A stretch of DNA of 64,000 nucleotides from Paraphysoderma sedebokerense (taxonomy: Eukaryota > Blastocladiomycota > Physodermatomycetes > Physodermatales > Physodermataceae), in the NCBI GenBank assembly GCA_025602915.1, contig JAHLJZ010000011.1:1-64000 (forward strand), written 5' to 3'. Made by a program: the position numbers and the translations under genes. The notes beneath the pieces were generated by a model. It was not told the origin of the DNA. It ran no database searches and saw only the letters and a list, made by a program, of their open reading frames with translations. Shown here piece after piece: positions 35,554-47,459 of this stretch (positions are counted from its first letter, which is position 1; the number at the start of each line of letters is the position of its first letter).

Positions 35554-35997
35554 AAAAGTTACTTCTTTAGATTAGATGATATATTGAAAGGGATTTTTAT
35601 TATTGTAGTTGTAGCACTTCTTTTTTGTTTTTTTCCTTGGTTTTTTTGCAAAAACAGGGCAAATGCTAGGTTGGGGCAAGAATCAACGTCTTTTGACCAA
35701 CAAATAACACTTTTTATTCTGTATAGCTTAATCACGAAAATGTGATTATTAATTAACATCAATACTTTGTAGCAATCTCTTTTCTCTCTTTGTAAAAAAT
35801 AAAATGATGTTAAGATCCAGTATCATTGCTTATCTCTGTATATAACGTTAGTTGCCTCATTTCGAGGATCTCATGTTGATTTTCACGAGGATCAACTCCA
35901 AGTCTCCGATGGGTTACAACGGTCCTCCAAATCACATTAGTCTCCCTTTTTTCGAAAGTCCTTAATTTCCTTCAGCTCGCTGCTATCACTGCTGGTA
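35554..35997. other. AT-rich intergenic, no gene seen
   Basis: 444 bp between the RasGEF stop and the deaminase start. T-rich runs at 35,605-35,650 may be part of the RasGEF 3' end. Confidence 0.5.
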
Positions 35998-36677
35998 ATG
36001 GCCGATCAAAGTGTCTCTTACGGTATTTAAAGTTTCCTTATTCCCTCGATCTTCCTAGCCCCGCCATCCTCATCAAATGAGTCGACCTGTTCTTTGCTTT
36101 GCTACCCACAGACGAGAAATATCTACGTTTGGCAATCGCTGAAGCTCAAAAGTCACTTGCAGTTCCCTCAGCGTATTGCGTTGGTTGTGTGATCATTGAT
36201 TCCCGAAATGAAACAGTTCTGTCGACGGGTTATTCCCGAGAAATCGAAGGCAACACCCATGCCGAAGAATGCGCTTTGATTAAACTCAACCAAAAATTTA
36301 ACACCGAATTTCCATCGCAGTGTTCATCTCCGTCACAGATCAATGGCACTACAGAGATTAGTACATCTATTATTGCAAATTTGGACGGCTCAAAGAAGTA
36401 CAGGTGGCATCCGCAATTACTGTTATTGGCTCCTCATTTGACACTATATACCACGATGGAACCTTGCTCAAATCGATTATCAGGGAACATATCATGTACA
36501 ACACATATATTAGATACTGGTATAAAACGGGTTGTTCTAGGTATAAAAGAACCCGATCACTTTGTGAAATGCACAGGTGTATCAACGTTACTGGACAATG
36601 GTGTGAAAGTAGTTCATGTAAAAGGATTAGAAAAGCAATGTTGGGAACCCAATAGACATATTCGAGAAGAATATTGA
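35998..36677 (+). CDS. Zinc deaminase, DRAP-deaminase (Rib2) like
   Basis: Two exons, 35998-36022 and 36112-36677, joined by an 89-bp GTATTT...CAG intron, give 196 residues starting MADQSVSYDEKYLRLAIAEA. The zinc site is complete: THAEECAL (His and catalytic Glu) and MEPCSNRLSGNISC (two Cys). The R-x-SGN context together with RVVLGIKEPDHFV and the C-terminal NGVKVVHVKG resembles the fungal riboflavin-pathway deaminase (C-terminal half of yeast Rib2) more than tRNA adenosine deaminases. If so, this is a stand-alone deaminase without the pseudouridine synthase half that Rib2 carries. A nucleoside or base deaminase is the alternative. Confidence 0.75.
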
Positions 36678-36847
36678 TATCTTTCAATGTTTAAAGTTGA
36701 TTTCGTCATGGGGTTCATTTGAATTCAAACAATGCCTTAATCTCGGATGGTGTACGAAGCTTATCATATTGTCAGTGTCGTACGAATTTTTATCCTTTTT
36801 AAGATTGGGATTTCTATTCGACCAATTTAGAGTCTCTATCATACAGA

Positions 36848-38216
36848 ATGACCGATACTGTTGCCGTACTAAAAGAAGTGAATAAGCTGATACTTTCTCC
36901 ATACACTCTTCTCCTCGCTGCATGGATTGGGTCCACAGTAGCGGTGCTAGTGGCGTTTAATATCATTTCGTTCAATTTACCAAACCCGTTTCCACCAGTG
37001 CAATCACAACCCGAAAAAAAACGATCAAACAGTACACTACAACAAATAAATGACTTATTTTCGGATTCATACAAAACTGCCAAATCGCAAATTGCAGCAA
37101 AAATCGGCCCGCTACTTATCGTTAATGCCAGCTCAAACGTTCTAACCCTTCTCTGTCCTTCTTCTTCCAATTCTGAAAGTAATGATGGATTAATCGACCC
37201 GGTCACAAAGCGTAAACAGTTTATGTGGAAGCTGAATACCCAGTTGTACGATATATTGAAAGTAGTAAGTCACGCATCGGCGATTATACCCATTTGTGTG
37301 GATCCCGATACCTCGAAAAATAATGCAGACGGCAATTTATCAATATCGGAAGATATGTTCAAAAATCTGCAGGCATTGAATAAACTGTTGGAAAAGTTGA
37401 TGGCGGATATGGAAAACGATAATGGTTCTGATGGATTTAAATCATTGGATATTGAAACGTCGCATGCGGTCATGCGAATCCTTGTGGCCATTCAGAAAAT
37501 GCTTACGTTGATGCTCAGCCAAAACAGAACTCCTAATGGCGAACAAACAGAGTGTTGCCAGATAGACAAGATTACCTTGAATGCATTCGGTGAAAGTATC
37601 CAAAGCTACGTGGATAGATGTATCAAAATGGCCGCGGAGAATTTAGTGGATAACTTACTTTGTGTGATGGATGAAGTGAAAAGTGTTTTGAAGGCGGAAT
37701 CGCTCTCATGGGACGATATCCACGTAGTAGTTTGTGGTTCGGTATGTATAAAATTCCTACATATTCTTTTAACATCTTTATTGCGCTTATCCTTACTCTT
37801 CCTTCACTTGAAACAGCATATGCCGCAAAAATCAAACTCATTCCTCACCTTCTTTAAGACGATTCAGCATGATGAAGGTGTGACAGAAGGTTTGTGAGAG
37901 GTTATTATGTGACGAACGATCTTTATGAATGCTAATATTGGGTAATTGCTGTAATGGTTCAGGCAACCGCACGTACTATTGTACAAATCAATACTCTCCA
38001 GCTGAGGCTTTAGATCTCGTCGCGACTCATATTTTGAATGCACATATGGCATCGGTCATTTGGAATGTAAGTTTTATTTTGGCATGTTTTGACCTACAAA
38101 ATACAATTGCTCATAGACGGCGTAACAAATAGGACAAAGAGAGGATGCACAAGGACGTTCTTGGGCCGGCCACGGAAGAGGTGATTCAAACGAGACATTT
38201 GCATGCTCGGACCTAA
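36848..38216 (+). CDS. Conserved membrane-anchored protein, function unknown
   Basis: ATG at 36848, one N-terminal hydrophobic segment (LLLAAWIGSTVAVLVAFNII, residues about 18-37), then a long helical soluble region. The first exon runs to a GTATGT donor near 37742 (WDDIHVVVCGS). The next pieces read HMPQKSNSFLTFFKTI, YYCTNQYSPAEALDLVATHI and LNAHMASVIWN, and the last exon KERMHKDVLGPATEEVIQTR ends at a TAA at 38214-38216. The C-terminal half resembles an uncharacterised fungal family in my memory (a pattern of HVVVxGxxMPRxxN, then a D-x-LATH-like motif and MHxDLL), but I cannot name a function. Confidence 0.6.
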
Positions 38217-38707
38217 TTGTAAAAATCTAACGCTAACGATACAATGAGACAATAAATCGTTCTGAATTGATTGCATACTCATGTAATAGACTCAAATTTG
38301 CTCAAGTTTCCATGCTTTACCTCAACACGCGACAACACTGATCCATTTTGGTATGCACGGTATGCAGAGTCAGCGCTTGACATCGTTCTGCCATTGTACT
38401 GTTATTGCGTAGCGAAGAGAGTCACGAAGAGCAGGGTTGTAGGAGTAGACTCTGATTATTCTACCAGTCTAGATTCAGCTGATTAGAATGCAGTTTGATC
38501 GCCGTGCTGCAGTCAAAACTAATGATGTCATTACGCAAGATGACGTCATTTGTTGTAAAAGGTGACAAGAGTCATCACACAATGACAACTCGGACCTAAA
38601 TTAGGAGTCAGTCCAAGTGCGCAACAGGTCTTCGGGACTACATAAGTCGACTAAAGGTCTTCAGCAGTTCAATTCATTATCAATTCACCATCAATTCAAT
38701 AATAATC
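38217..38707. other. Promoter region of the Rtc3-like gene
   Basis: 491 bp with no gene. It holds a perfect TGACGTCA, a near copy TGATGTCA at 38523-38530 and a further GACAAGAGTCATCA stretch at 38563-38576. Confidence 0.5.
38541..38548. promoter_or_regulatory. CRE/ATF site TGACGTCA
   Basis: Perfect palindromic bZIP (ATF/CREB-type) site 160 bp before the Rtc3-like ATG, with an imperfect TGATGTCA 10 bp upstream. The function is inferred from the motif and position only. Confidence 0.55.
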
Positions 38708-39427
38708 ATGACTCGTACTGGTACGTTCAACGCGCCAGGAGACTCGTGTAGGAAGTTTGCTGATGAATTCCTCAATTATAGGATCAGACAACGCTGAAAA
38801 AGTCGTTTACCACGACCGAAAAGTGACGACGGAAGAATTCTTTGTTATAACGAACCCAGGGATGGTGCAAAAATGGAAAACAGGTTTGTTCATTGCGCAG
38901 CGTCAATCCACGCTAGGTGCGCAGGCATTAATTATGATGACCATTAAAATACAGACAAGACGATACCTTTGGTGGAGGTTGTTCAATCATTTGACATTTT
39001 CCAACATGGCACCGGCGGCCACGAAGGAGTTGCAACTCGACCTTCAAAGCAGACTTTGTTGTAAGTAATCTCTATCGCATCATTTCTCAAGATCTGGAAT
39101 TAATTGGACGACTATAGAGACGTTTTCGGAACTAAAAACGAGACAGAAGTCGTCGAATGGTTGCTGCTGCACGGAACCGTTCAAAGAGCTGTCTCCAATA
39201 AAGATACCGGAAGTCCGAAGGAATTCTACACTATGATGCCGGTATGCTTTTTTGATAACTACTGCGGAGCCGCGTCAGGCGCAAGGCTAATGTAACATCC
39301 ATTTCTAGGGTAAAGGAAGAAGCGTGTCTAACAGGCAGCAGCCAGGTATGATTGCTGAAACTCTACAGATCTTTCACATAACTGAATCTAACGCATGCCG
39401 TTCGTGTTTGTAGGCGTCCATGGCTAA
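38708..39427 (+). CDS. Rtc3/SBDS N-domain family small protein
   Basis: Yeast Rtc3 (YHR087W) is a small SBDS-like protein linked to stress and RNA metabolism. Six exons fit: MTRTG (from 38708), then DNAEKVVYHDRKVTTEEFFV, ITNPGMVQKWKT, TIPLVEVVQSFDIFQHGTGG, HEGVATRPSKQTLL, FGTKNETEVVEWLLLHGTVQ and the tail GKGRSVSNRQQPGVHG with TAA at 39425-39427. The pattern of an acidic N-strand, VVxSFDIFxHGxGG and FGTxxETEVVEWLLxxG matches the family. Intron density is high for about 125 residues. A consensus CRE element lies upstream. Confidence 0.75.
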
Positions 39428-39864
39428 TCTAATACTATCGCCACTATAATAAAAGTGATGTACACAAGCCTAGGATATGTTAAGTCGCAAGCATGTCAAA
39501 TAATGGTATTAATTGGATATTAAAATAGGAAAGGAATTGTACTCTTTATGCGCGGAAATTCTCTATAATAAATAGGAACTGAGTTTGTCAGAGTAAATGA
39601 TCAACGACTTCACGACGTCGGCACCTGGGAAGGAATGGAAGAGCCCCACATTTATCTTGAAAGCAGCTTTTCCAAACTGTGTGTTAAATTGGATAAATAG
39701 CTGGAAGTGCTATGGCTGGAAATGCTGAGCGAGTATAATGACATTATAACTACCACCCATATGTCTTGTGAGAATGTCGGCGAGGACAACTGTCACGTGA
39801 CATGCATAACAGTCATTACCCCAAGTCTAGGAAGACTCCAGCATAAGGGGGCCACGTATCCCTA
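39428..39864. other. Intergenic with one exon-like stretch
   Basis: From 39578 to a TAG at 39698-39700 there is a 40-codon open frame preceded by an AAATAG acceptor. It has protein-like composition (HDVGTWEGMEEPHIYLESSF), but no donor exon was found. It may be the terminal exon of an unseen or lost gene. Confidence 0.25.
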
Positions 39865-41970
39865 ATGCCACTATCATCTAGAATCCGTTATATGAGTACT
39901 ACAATATCTATGCGGAGATTTGCACCTAGTATAGGTACTTACATTCAAAATTTGCGGTTGTCGAGTACGGGGAGGTAAGTTCTCTAGACGCGAATTTCAC
40001 CCTTGACATCATCCGGTTAAGATCTCTGTTGACTTAAAACTCCGCCCCAGGCATTTTCATAATGGCTCCAACCATATTGTCTCGGAGGAAGCAGGAACGA
40101 TTAACAATTCCCCTCTCAATATCGTATCAGAGGTGAAGGACAAGGAAGTCGGGGATCCAAATACACGCAAGCCCATTTTTGGGTTGGGAATGGTCATACT
40201 TCCTGATGATTTGGTATCTTCAATCGACACGGTTTTAAAATGTACGTTTTTGTATGATTATTTACTAATTGCTCCATGTCTCATGCGATATCTCAAACTA
40301 TCAGCTGCCGACAAGCATCACCTTCGGACTGATGCGATGCGCATCTTCGAATCGTTGCGATCTACGGCTGGAGTTAAAGGAAATGTTGTGAAATCCAAAA
40401 GCGGGAAGTCTGGTATGAACGATTAAGAGTTCCACTTCTGTATTTTATGTGTACTGACATCGATCCTTCGACAAACAGTGATCGATACAGGCGCTCGGCA
40501 AATCCCGTATACGGCCGAAAAAACGAGACAAAAACAGAGGAATGTTCCAATTGTGCCACACCAGTTGTCGTATGGAAATCGTGAGGTTCTGGCATATCTG
40601 TCCTGTAGGATGCCGGCGACATATGCATCCATATATCGAGTGTTTGCGGAATTGCGATTGCTTGTGCCAGACTTCAACCCATCTAGTGTCTTGGACTTTG
40701 GAACAGGTCCAGGCACGACGTTATGGTTTGTGGTCTGAGAATCGATTCGTGAATTTTTTGGTTAAGCGGTCTCACTCTGATAAACTTCAGGGCCCTGGAT
40801 CGGACATTCAGCAAACCCATTGAGTCCGTTGTAGCTGTCGATAGCAATGCAGAAATGATTTTAGCTGCTGAAAGACTAATTCAGCGTCGGACAGAGATAC
40901 GGAACGATCCTGATATTGAAAGCCCACCTGATGTGGTGAAGTCTGTGGAATTTAAGCGTTATTTACCGGTGAAAGAAAATGTAGATGTTTTTTTTCAGCA
41001 ACGAAGCTGGTTTTAATCTAATGAACGATTATTTGCAGTCGCAGTATGATATGGTTGTTTCAGCTTTCACTCTCTCGGAATTGCAGAACGACAGCATACG
41101 AAACTCGACAATCGATAATCTGTGGAATATGACACAAGATGTCCTGGTAAGCATTCATTATTAAACGATTTAGATTGGCAATGATCGTTGTGACATCATT
41201 CATGCATGTAGGTGCTGATTGATCGGGGTACTCCCTCTGGTTATCATCACATTTTACATGCGCGTGAGAGAATTCTGAAAAAATCAAAATCTGAGAATGA
41301 CACGAGTGGCGCCAATGTTCTCGCTCCAGTAAGCATTGCCGTTCTTCGCATATGATGCCGTTTGCTAGTCGAGCTTTACCTTGCGAATTTTTAGTGCCTT
41401 CATTCTTCAGCATGTCCCATGGCAAACAGTTCCCAAGATTGGTGTCATTTTGCACAACGCATGCAAAGACCAAGAGTTATGGTAATCTTGTAGTCTTCAT
41501 ATTGTTTGTGACCTCGTAACTAATACATCTCTGACGATGTAGATGAAGACTAAGCACTGTAAAAATAATTTTGAAGACGTGAAGTTTTCCTATATAATCA
41601 TTCAAAAGGGCAAAGAAAAAAGCGACTTAAACGTCCATAATCGAAGAAACGGTAATTGATTATTATCTAGAATACAATTTGTGGTTCATATTCATTTATT
41701 AATTTTATCACCAATTCACTTTTTGTAGCTTCTCGATTGGTGACTCAGTCTTTAAAGCGAGGGGGCCACGTAATTATGGATGGATGTTCGTCAAATGGTC
41801 AATTGGAAAGAATCGTTGTTGCCAAAAGCATGGGCAAAGATATTTTCAAGATGGCAAGGAAAAGCCGATGGGGGGATATATGGACTGAAGGTGGCAATGT
41901 TGTTCCAGGAAGGGGGTTGGGTCGTGTATTGGACGAGGACAACAACGAAAAAGCCTCAGGGAAAGATTGA
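39865..41970 (+). CDS. RSM22: Rsm22/METTL17 mitochondrial ribosome assembly protein
   Basis: Rsm22 is a methyltransferase-like Fe-S protein needed to assemble the mitochondrial small ribosomal subunit. ATG at 39865 opens an Arg/Ser/Thr-rich presequence (MPLSSRIRYMSTTISMRRFA) fitting mitochondrial import. Exon 1 (39865-39974) joins 40051 in frame. The core shows YLSCRMPATYASIYRVFAEL, the SAM motif SSVLDFGTGPGTTLWAL, VVAVDSNAEMILAAE and MVVSAFTLSELQND. Then come LIDRGTPSGYHHILHARE and the Cys cluster CLHSSACPMANSSQDWCHFA, presumed 4Fe-4S ligands, followed by QRMQRPRVMMKTKHCKNNFE. The C-terminus KSRWGDIW runs to a stop at 41970. Seven or so short introns. Confidence 0.85.
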
Positions 41971-42069
41971 TACTAGCACCGCAGTAAACCATGTCACATA
42001 TCTATATTAAACACGATGTAATTGCAGGGAGTCCATACAGTATTTATTTGCACTCTATACGAAGATCCA

Positions 42070-43843
42070 TTACTTGATACTGCCTCCTTTGACCGTGGCG
42101 GACATAATGACACCCTTTGAAGTCATCATCTTGCAAACTTTACTATCCTTCGGGTTCACAAATGTGGCTTCCAAATTGTCTGAGGTCTTCAAACACGGCT
42201 GAATCCCTTCCCACACTTTCTTCTTTGGATTGAGAACTTCATCAGGTTTTCCGGCTGTAAAGAATGAAACAAGCGTTCAATACTTATGGGTTCATGACAG
42301 CAGATGTACTCGATAAACAAACCTTCATAACCCTCAAAGTACACCCGATCACCTGGTTTAGAGTCTTTTGGGGGAGCCAAAATCTCAACCTTGCCATCAG
42401 CGCCTGTAGTACATAGGACCATGGCGTGAGACTTAACACCCCTCATGGCAACGGGTTTCAGATTACATAGCAACACAACATATCGTTTCTAAAGATTCAG
42501 TTAATACCAGTGTCTGATTTACATTATGAGAGGAAATGCGTAAGCCTGAAGACGAACCTGCATGTCCTCTAATTTGACATGATTTACCAATCCACTCACA
42601 ACTGTCCTTGGGGCTTCTTCACCGACGTCAATTTCTTCAACATACAAGGAGTCAGCGGCTTCATGTTTTTTACAGTTCACAATTAAGCCGATCCTCAAGT
42701 CCAATCGGGACGGATCAACTGAATCGTTTGCGTCTTCTTTCTTCTTGGGCTCTTCTTTCTTCTCTCGTTTGTTTTCTTTCCCTTCCTTTGATTCCTTTTC
42801 TTTTTTCGCTCTCTTTTCCTTTTTCTCGGACTTGCCAGCATCCTCGGATTTTGCCGAGGGCTTTTCCGCCTTAGGTTTTGAAGGAGTAGACTCGCCCTTG
42901 GTTTTCTTGGGAGATGCTTCAGCGGACGGAGCGGCTTTCTGTTTCTTGACGTCTTTTGGTTGCGCGGGCTTTAAAATTAAACGTCAGAACACGTTCAGTA
43001 CTTTATCTATATTTCAACCCAAGGTTACCTTTGGTCTTGGTGGTCCGTCTAAGTTCAAAGATACTAGAGCCCCGATCATTTCTGCATTGGGTAAAGTGTG
43101 CTGAACCAAGTCAAAATGGCGGACGACATTAGGAGTGGACATAATTTTGTCTTGACTCTTGGCGTGTTTTTGCTGTGAGAGGAAACCGAAGTTAATGGTC
43201 GCCGCTGAAATACAATTAGAGCGAAGTGATCACGGTCGCGAGAACTCACCATGTATGGGTGAAGATATGCGAACACTAATATATCTGCCAAAGTAATGTA
43301 GTTGGAGACCAAGAATACTTGCTTAGCGAGGTGGGTGTCGATTTTCTGGGATAAATCAGCTTAATTCTGGCGGGATGAAGGTAGAGCTTAAAAAAATAAT
43401 TCACGTACTGAAAGTGCAAAGTGTAAGGTCTTCTCGTCAGACATATCTTTGATATGGGTAACAGCGAAATTCACCCATTGATGCACCTAATATTTAAGTT
43501 GAGCAGTCTGAATCTAACTATGATCGATGAAGGCACACTAACCTCCGCCTTCTCTTCCTTGGACTTTCCGACCAAATCTCTAATATGAGAGTCCTTAGCA
43601 GATGATATCAAGTATTCAGAGATTGTTCTGACACCAGACACAGTGGATCCATCTGAAAGCTTTAAAGATGCCTATAATAGTCCGAAGGTCTTTTAGTGTG
43701 GGCTTAACTTAAGCCGAGATTCGGGACTCATTTCAACAGACCTCTTTCGATTCACTTTGTGCTAGTTTGACGTCGGATACACCGGAAAGCCTATGAACCA
43801 AAAAAATTTCTTTGGATGTTGAGGGTACGGATAATGTGGCCAT
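42070..43843 (-). CDS. ARC1: Arc1/AIMP1-type tRNA-binding synthetase cofactor
   Basis: Arc1p in yeast and AIMP1 (p43) in animals deliver tRNA to aminoacyl-tRNA synthetases. From ATG at 43843 ([19 protein letters not shown]) there is a GST-C-like domain ([39 protein letters not shown]). Next is a long Lys/Glu-rich linker (about 42,720-42,970). Last is the EMAP-II OB-fold: [59 protein letters not shown] and [10 protein letters not shown]. It ends [16 protein letters not shown] with TAA at 42070-42072. It is convergent with RSM22, with 99 bp between the stops. The OB-fold motifs are typical and complete. Confidence 0.88.
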
Positions 43844-44411
43844 GATGGTGCTTGATATTGAATAGAGAAATTAAGTTTAAACACAAGTCAGGTTAACGAG
43901 TTTGTTTGGTCCGTCTCCACGGACGACGACTGAAGGCGGATCGACTTCAATGATATTGGAATCTTAGATGCGACACACTTCAAGAACAGATTTAGAAACT
44001 GATATCATCTTTACAAATTACTGGCATAGGTGTAAGAGTACGATTCAAAATTCCACGGGTCCAGATACAGACATCGATTTAGGTTCCCCAGCATCTCGCT
44101 TCTCCAGGTTGGCCTTCGCAATATGACAATGAGATGGAAGCTATCTGATCCGAATGATTGGAACTCATGTTATGGATACAGATTGCGTAACTATGGCACT
44201 GTTTCCCACTCATGGCATGAAGTTGATGAATAGAATGTTTCGAAACAGGCCGTAGCAAACCACCAAAATGACGTCACTTACATGGTGTACAACCTCACTC
44301 TAAGAGATTACAGCGTTTCCAGTATGAAGACATGCTCTTAAAAGGTCAGTGCCCCAGTAGTACGTCGGTTTTCAACTTTGTCTCAAATTCGTATTCTGAC
44401 CAACAGCAATT
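43844..44411. other. Divergent promoter region, ARC1 and NmrA-like gene
   Basis: 568 bp between two genes read away from it, with a CRE at 44269-44276. No gene recognised. Confidence 0.5.
44269..44276. promoter_or_regulatory. CRE/ATF site TGACGTCA
   Basis: Perfect palindrome 136 bp before the NmrA-like start codon, one of three in the window. Confidence 0.5.
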
Positions 44412-45624
44412 ATGGCATCGGTTAGCAAATCTAACGTTCTTGTGACTAGTGGAAGTGGCTACACAGGAACCGCCATCATCCGAGAAATGTGTAAAGGCAG
44501 TCATGCCGCAGCATTCAAGTCTATCCATGCACTTACTCATCCTCAATCCCACCCAAGCGAAATTGCGAAATTGGTAATATTTGATTCTCTCATTTTGACG
44601 GTTCTGCGCTACCCTGACCTTCATATGCACTACAGGGCGTACACATTCATGGTGTTGACGCAAGGAACTGCGATGGGCTTGTCAAGCAGATGATGGATAT
44701 GGATGTAGTAATTGTTATTCCCACTGAAGACGAGTTTGGTAATCGCATTCCTCACGGAAAGGCGTACCTTCGCGCCGCTCGTGATGCTGTATGTTGACGG
44801 TTTTCATATTCATCCGGCCAGAAGTATTTTTTGGAATATAGCATTGACGATTTCATAAAGCGGGCGAAAGCGGTTATATTATTCTCATCAGTCGGTTGTG
44901 AAAATCCTGAGGTGCCCCATTTGCATCAATTTTTCGAATTGGAGGAATATCTTCAATACGAGTCTGACATCGAAAACTGGGTGATCGTACGCTGCAATTT
45001 TTATATGCAAAACCTCTTGTTTTTTGCATCCCACTGTAAACAAACTGGAACACTTCGACTTCCGATTGGGGACGATTCAGTTATGGCGAAGTGTGCTATG
45101 GTCGATGTCAGGGTAGGCTGCTTTTCGAATTCGTCCACATTCTCTCCGTTGCTCTTGACTCATTATACTGCATGAAGGACGTCGCGCGGGCTTTCGCTTC
45201 CCTTGCTAGTCATCCAAGAGCGCTTCACACTCGCCATAAAAATCAATTATATACAATTACCTCCGAGAATCCTCTTTCGGCTGAAAGCATCCAAGAAATT
45301 TTGACTCAAACTCTTGAAAAACAAGTTCAAGTAAACACCAATGTTTCCTTTGCCGATACATTTTCCCGCCTGTATGATCAATCTCAGGAAACTAATTTCA
45401 TCAGTCAATTGAACAGTCTCAATCAATCGAACCCTGGTATGATGTTACCGACCAAAGGTCTCAGCGAATCAGATATCGAAAGAGTGTTGGAGTTTTTCGA
45501 TCTATGGAAGGGCGGGAAATTGAACTTCTTGAGCCTAGATTATTACCACCTGACTGGGAGACCTGCTATCAAATTAAGGGATTTCGTCAAAGATTACTGG
45601 GTGCTCTGGGCTGAGAATGAATAG
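44412..45624 (+). CDS. NmrA-like NAD(P)-binding protein
   Basis: NmrA-like proteins are atypical short-chain dehydrogenases that sense redox or regulate nitrogen control. ATG at 44412: MASVSKSNVLVTSGSGYTGT (Rossmann turn SGSGYTGTA in place of GAxGxxG). Then GVHIHGVDARNCDGLVKQMM after an intron, DVVIVIPTEDEFGNR, VILFSSVGCENPEVPHLHQF, VIVRCNFYMQNLLFFASHCK, RLPIGDDSVMAKCAMVDV and KDVARAFASLASHPRALHTR. The tail is helical and ends LRDFVKDYWVLWAENE at 45624. Three introns are clear. A true dehydrogenase Tyr-x-x-x-Lys is not evident, so it is probably a sensor or scaffold rather than an enzyme. Confidence 0.8.
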
Positions 45625-45718
45625 CCGGAAAATTTATACGAATGTACATAAAGTGGCGTATCGGAGAAATAAAGATGGGATCTAAGCTTAAAAAGGCGAG
45701 ATAATCTATTGAATGCTG

Positions 45719-46951
45719 TTAATTTTTAGGTTCGATTTTTCCACATATCCTCCACACAGATTTTTCTTTTGAAATATATCTTTCCAAAACCACATATTCC
45801 AACAGTTCTTTAATATCTTCAGGGTTTCCCCCGATCAGTTTACCTTGGGGATTATAAACAGCAACAGACTAAACATTTAACCTTATTAGACTTCCCTCAA
45901 CTGGCATTCTGGGGCGGATCAGGTCACTTACCTGCTTTGACTTAATACGGACAACAATCTGCGCGATATGTTGCTTATCGCCTTTTTCATCTCCAGCTCG
46001 ATGAGCTCCAATATTCACTATTCTTGGACGTTCAGAAGCTCCGTGGTAAGTCCATACGAATTTGTTGTGTCCACGGTCTTTCATTTGATTTTTGAGGTTC
46101 TAGAATGAGGATCATGAAAGCCTGTTAATAACCTAATTTGAAATTTCGAATGTTCAGTAAATTTCGACTTACCGAGAACATATTCGGTGTTACAAGGGGT
46201 TCCAATTCTTGGGGTTTACCGCTTTACGGAAATATTAGTTGACGTTCGATAGAAGAAGTTTTAGTATCATAGTACCTGGCGAAAACTTTGTTCATTCTAA
46301 TATATAACTGTTCAGCTTCCGGGCCAAACTGTTTCGCAACAAAATCAGGACAGTTCTGCTTAATTTTTATTATTCTTTTCCGAATCATCGGAATATTAAC
46401 GGCGTCAGTTGAAAAGAACATTGACAGAGTAAATTGAGATTTGATTAGCTTACCCCCAAGTAGAAGTTACCAACTTCTTCGCTCGCTCTACATACTGTTT
46501 TAAATTGTCTACACTTGTGGGGGGCGGATATCTTTCGCTTGGAATCCACTTGTCTAAAGATTCAATGAGAATTCAATTCCGGATTTACCAATGCTTCGGA
46601 TAGATCTTAAGATATCTCACCTACAATCTCACCCACCGAGTCAACGAAAAATCTGGACCTGCTGGCATAATTTCGCTTCTGTTGCACAGCAACTGATCCA
46701 GTGATTTTAAGTAGTTGAGGTAATCCGCGCTGTATGAAGTTCGATTGACAATTGCCTATAGAGTCTGCTTCGCAGCGAGTGGCAGCCGTTCGTAACCCTC
46801 GAATGTATGATCGCAATATCGTATTGCGAGACAGATGTGCAACCGAATAAGTAGTAGCTCTGTTATAGGCATGCATTAATGGGTGTGATGATGTCATGGC
46901 TGCAATGTGTATCCAAATGGTCTGGAATGATGCCGTCGCTATGGAGGACAT
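45719..46951 (-). CDS. Mitochondrial ribosomal protein mL45 / Tim44-like
   Basis: mL45 (yeast Mba1) sits at the mitoribosome exit tunnel and tethers it to the inner membrane. ATG at 46951 with a long, basic, Ser-rich presequence ending near QQKRNYASRSRFFVDSVGE. The exons show KWIPSERYPPPTSVDNLKQY, VERAKKLVTSTW, MNKVFARYYDTKTSSIERQL, NQMKDRGHNKFVWTYHGAS, RPRIVNIGAHR, QHIAQIVVRIKSKQ and, at the end, KSVWRICGKIEPKN with TAA at 45719-45721. The WxxxG and HIAQIVVRI...KQ...VWRI pattern belongs to the Tim44-like fold. It is convergent with the NmrA-like gene (94 bp between the stops). Confidence 0.72.
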
Positions 46952-47326
46952 GAAATTTTCTAAAGGATAAACAAAAACCGCTATTCGTGAGGAACAATAG
47001 GCCCACGCAACTGCCTCCTAAATACATTTTCAACTACATTCGGCAATTATTTCTCTTGCAAAGCTATGTCAAAATATGTAAAAAAAAATAAGGAAAAAAA
47101 AAGCACAGAAAATATATTATACACGGCCATTTTTTTACTTCACGCAACACTACATATCCTCTAGCAAGTTCAGAATATCACCGCAGGAGGCAGAATATCC
47201 GTTAATATTCCGAACACCCCCTTTGTTGCATTCCAAGTCGTTATTTCAACAATAATAGGTGACATCATGATATACGGCGCAGGCACAACCGCAGCAACTG
47301 TTGTCTGCCCCTTGAACAGGTCGCCA

Positions 47327-47342
47327 AGAATGGATCACGAGC
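47327..47342 (+). promoter_or_regulatory. 16-bp upstream element shared by the secreted paralogues
   Basis: AGAATGGATCACGAGC occurs here, 118 bp before the ATG at 47460, and again at 48942-48957, 121 bp before the ATG at 49078. The surrounding promoter sequence is otherwise different, so it may be a retained control site. Confidence 0.6.
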
Positions 47343-47398
47343 TCGGTAACGCGGCAGGACCGTCCGTTCCGCTGTTACTTCCGTGACAAGTTGACTGA

Positions 47399-47406
47399 TA
47401 TAAAAA
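47399..47406 (+). promoter_or_regulatory. TATA box of secreted paralogue 1
   Basis: TATAAAAA, 61 bp before the start codon. The paralogue has TATAAAT at the equivalent distance. Confidence 0.6.
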
Positions 47407-47459
47407 GTGTATAGGTTCCCCGAAAATTATTATCGCTACATATCTTCCATTGACATCAA

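Larger units (their letters stand above)
46952..47459. other. Promoter region of secreted paralogue 1
   Basis: 508 bp between divergent genes. It has A-rich runs at 47,080-47,103, a 16-bp element shared with the next paralogue, and a TATA box 61 bp before the ATG. Confidence 0.5.

Noticed and set aside
42720-42970. Simple-sequence repeat array
   Set aside because: The skewed composition is the Lys/Glu-rich linker of the Arc1-like protein, not a tandem repeat.
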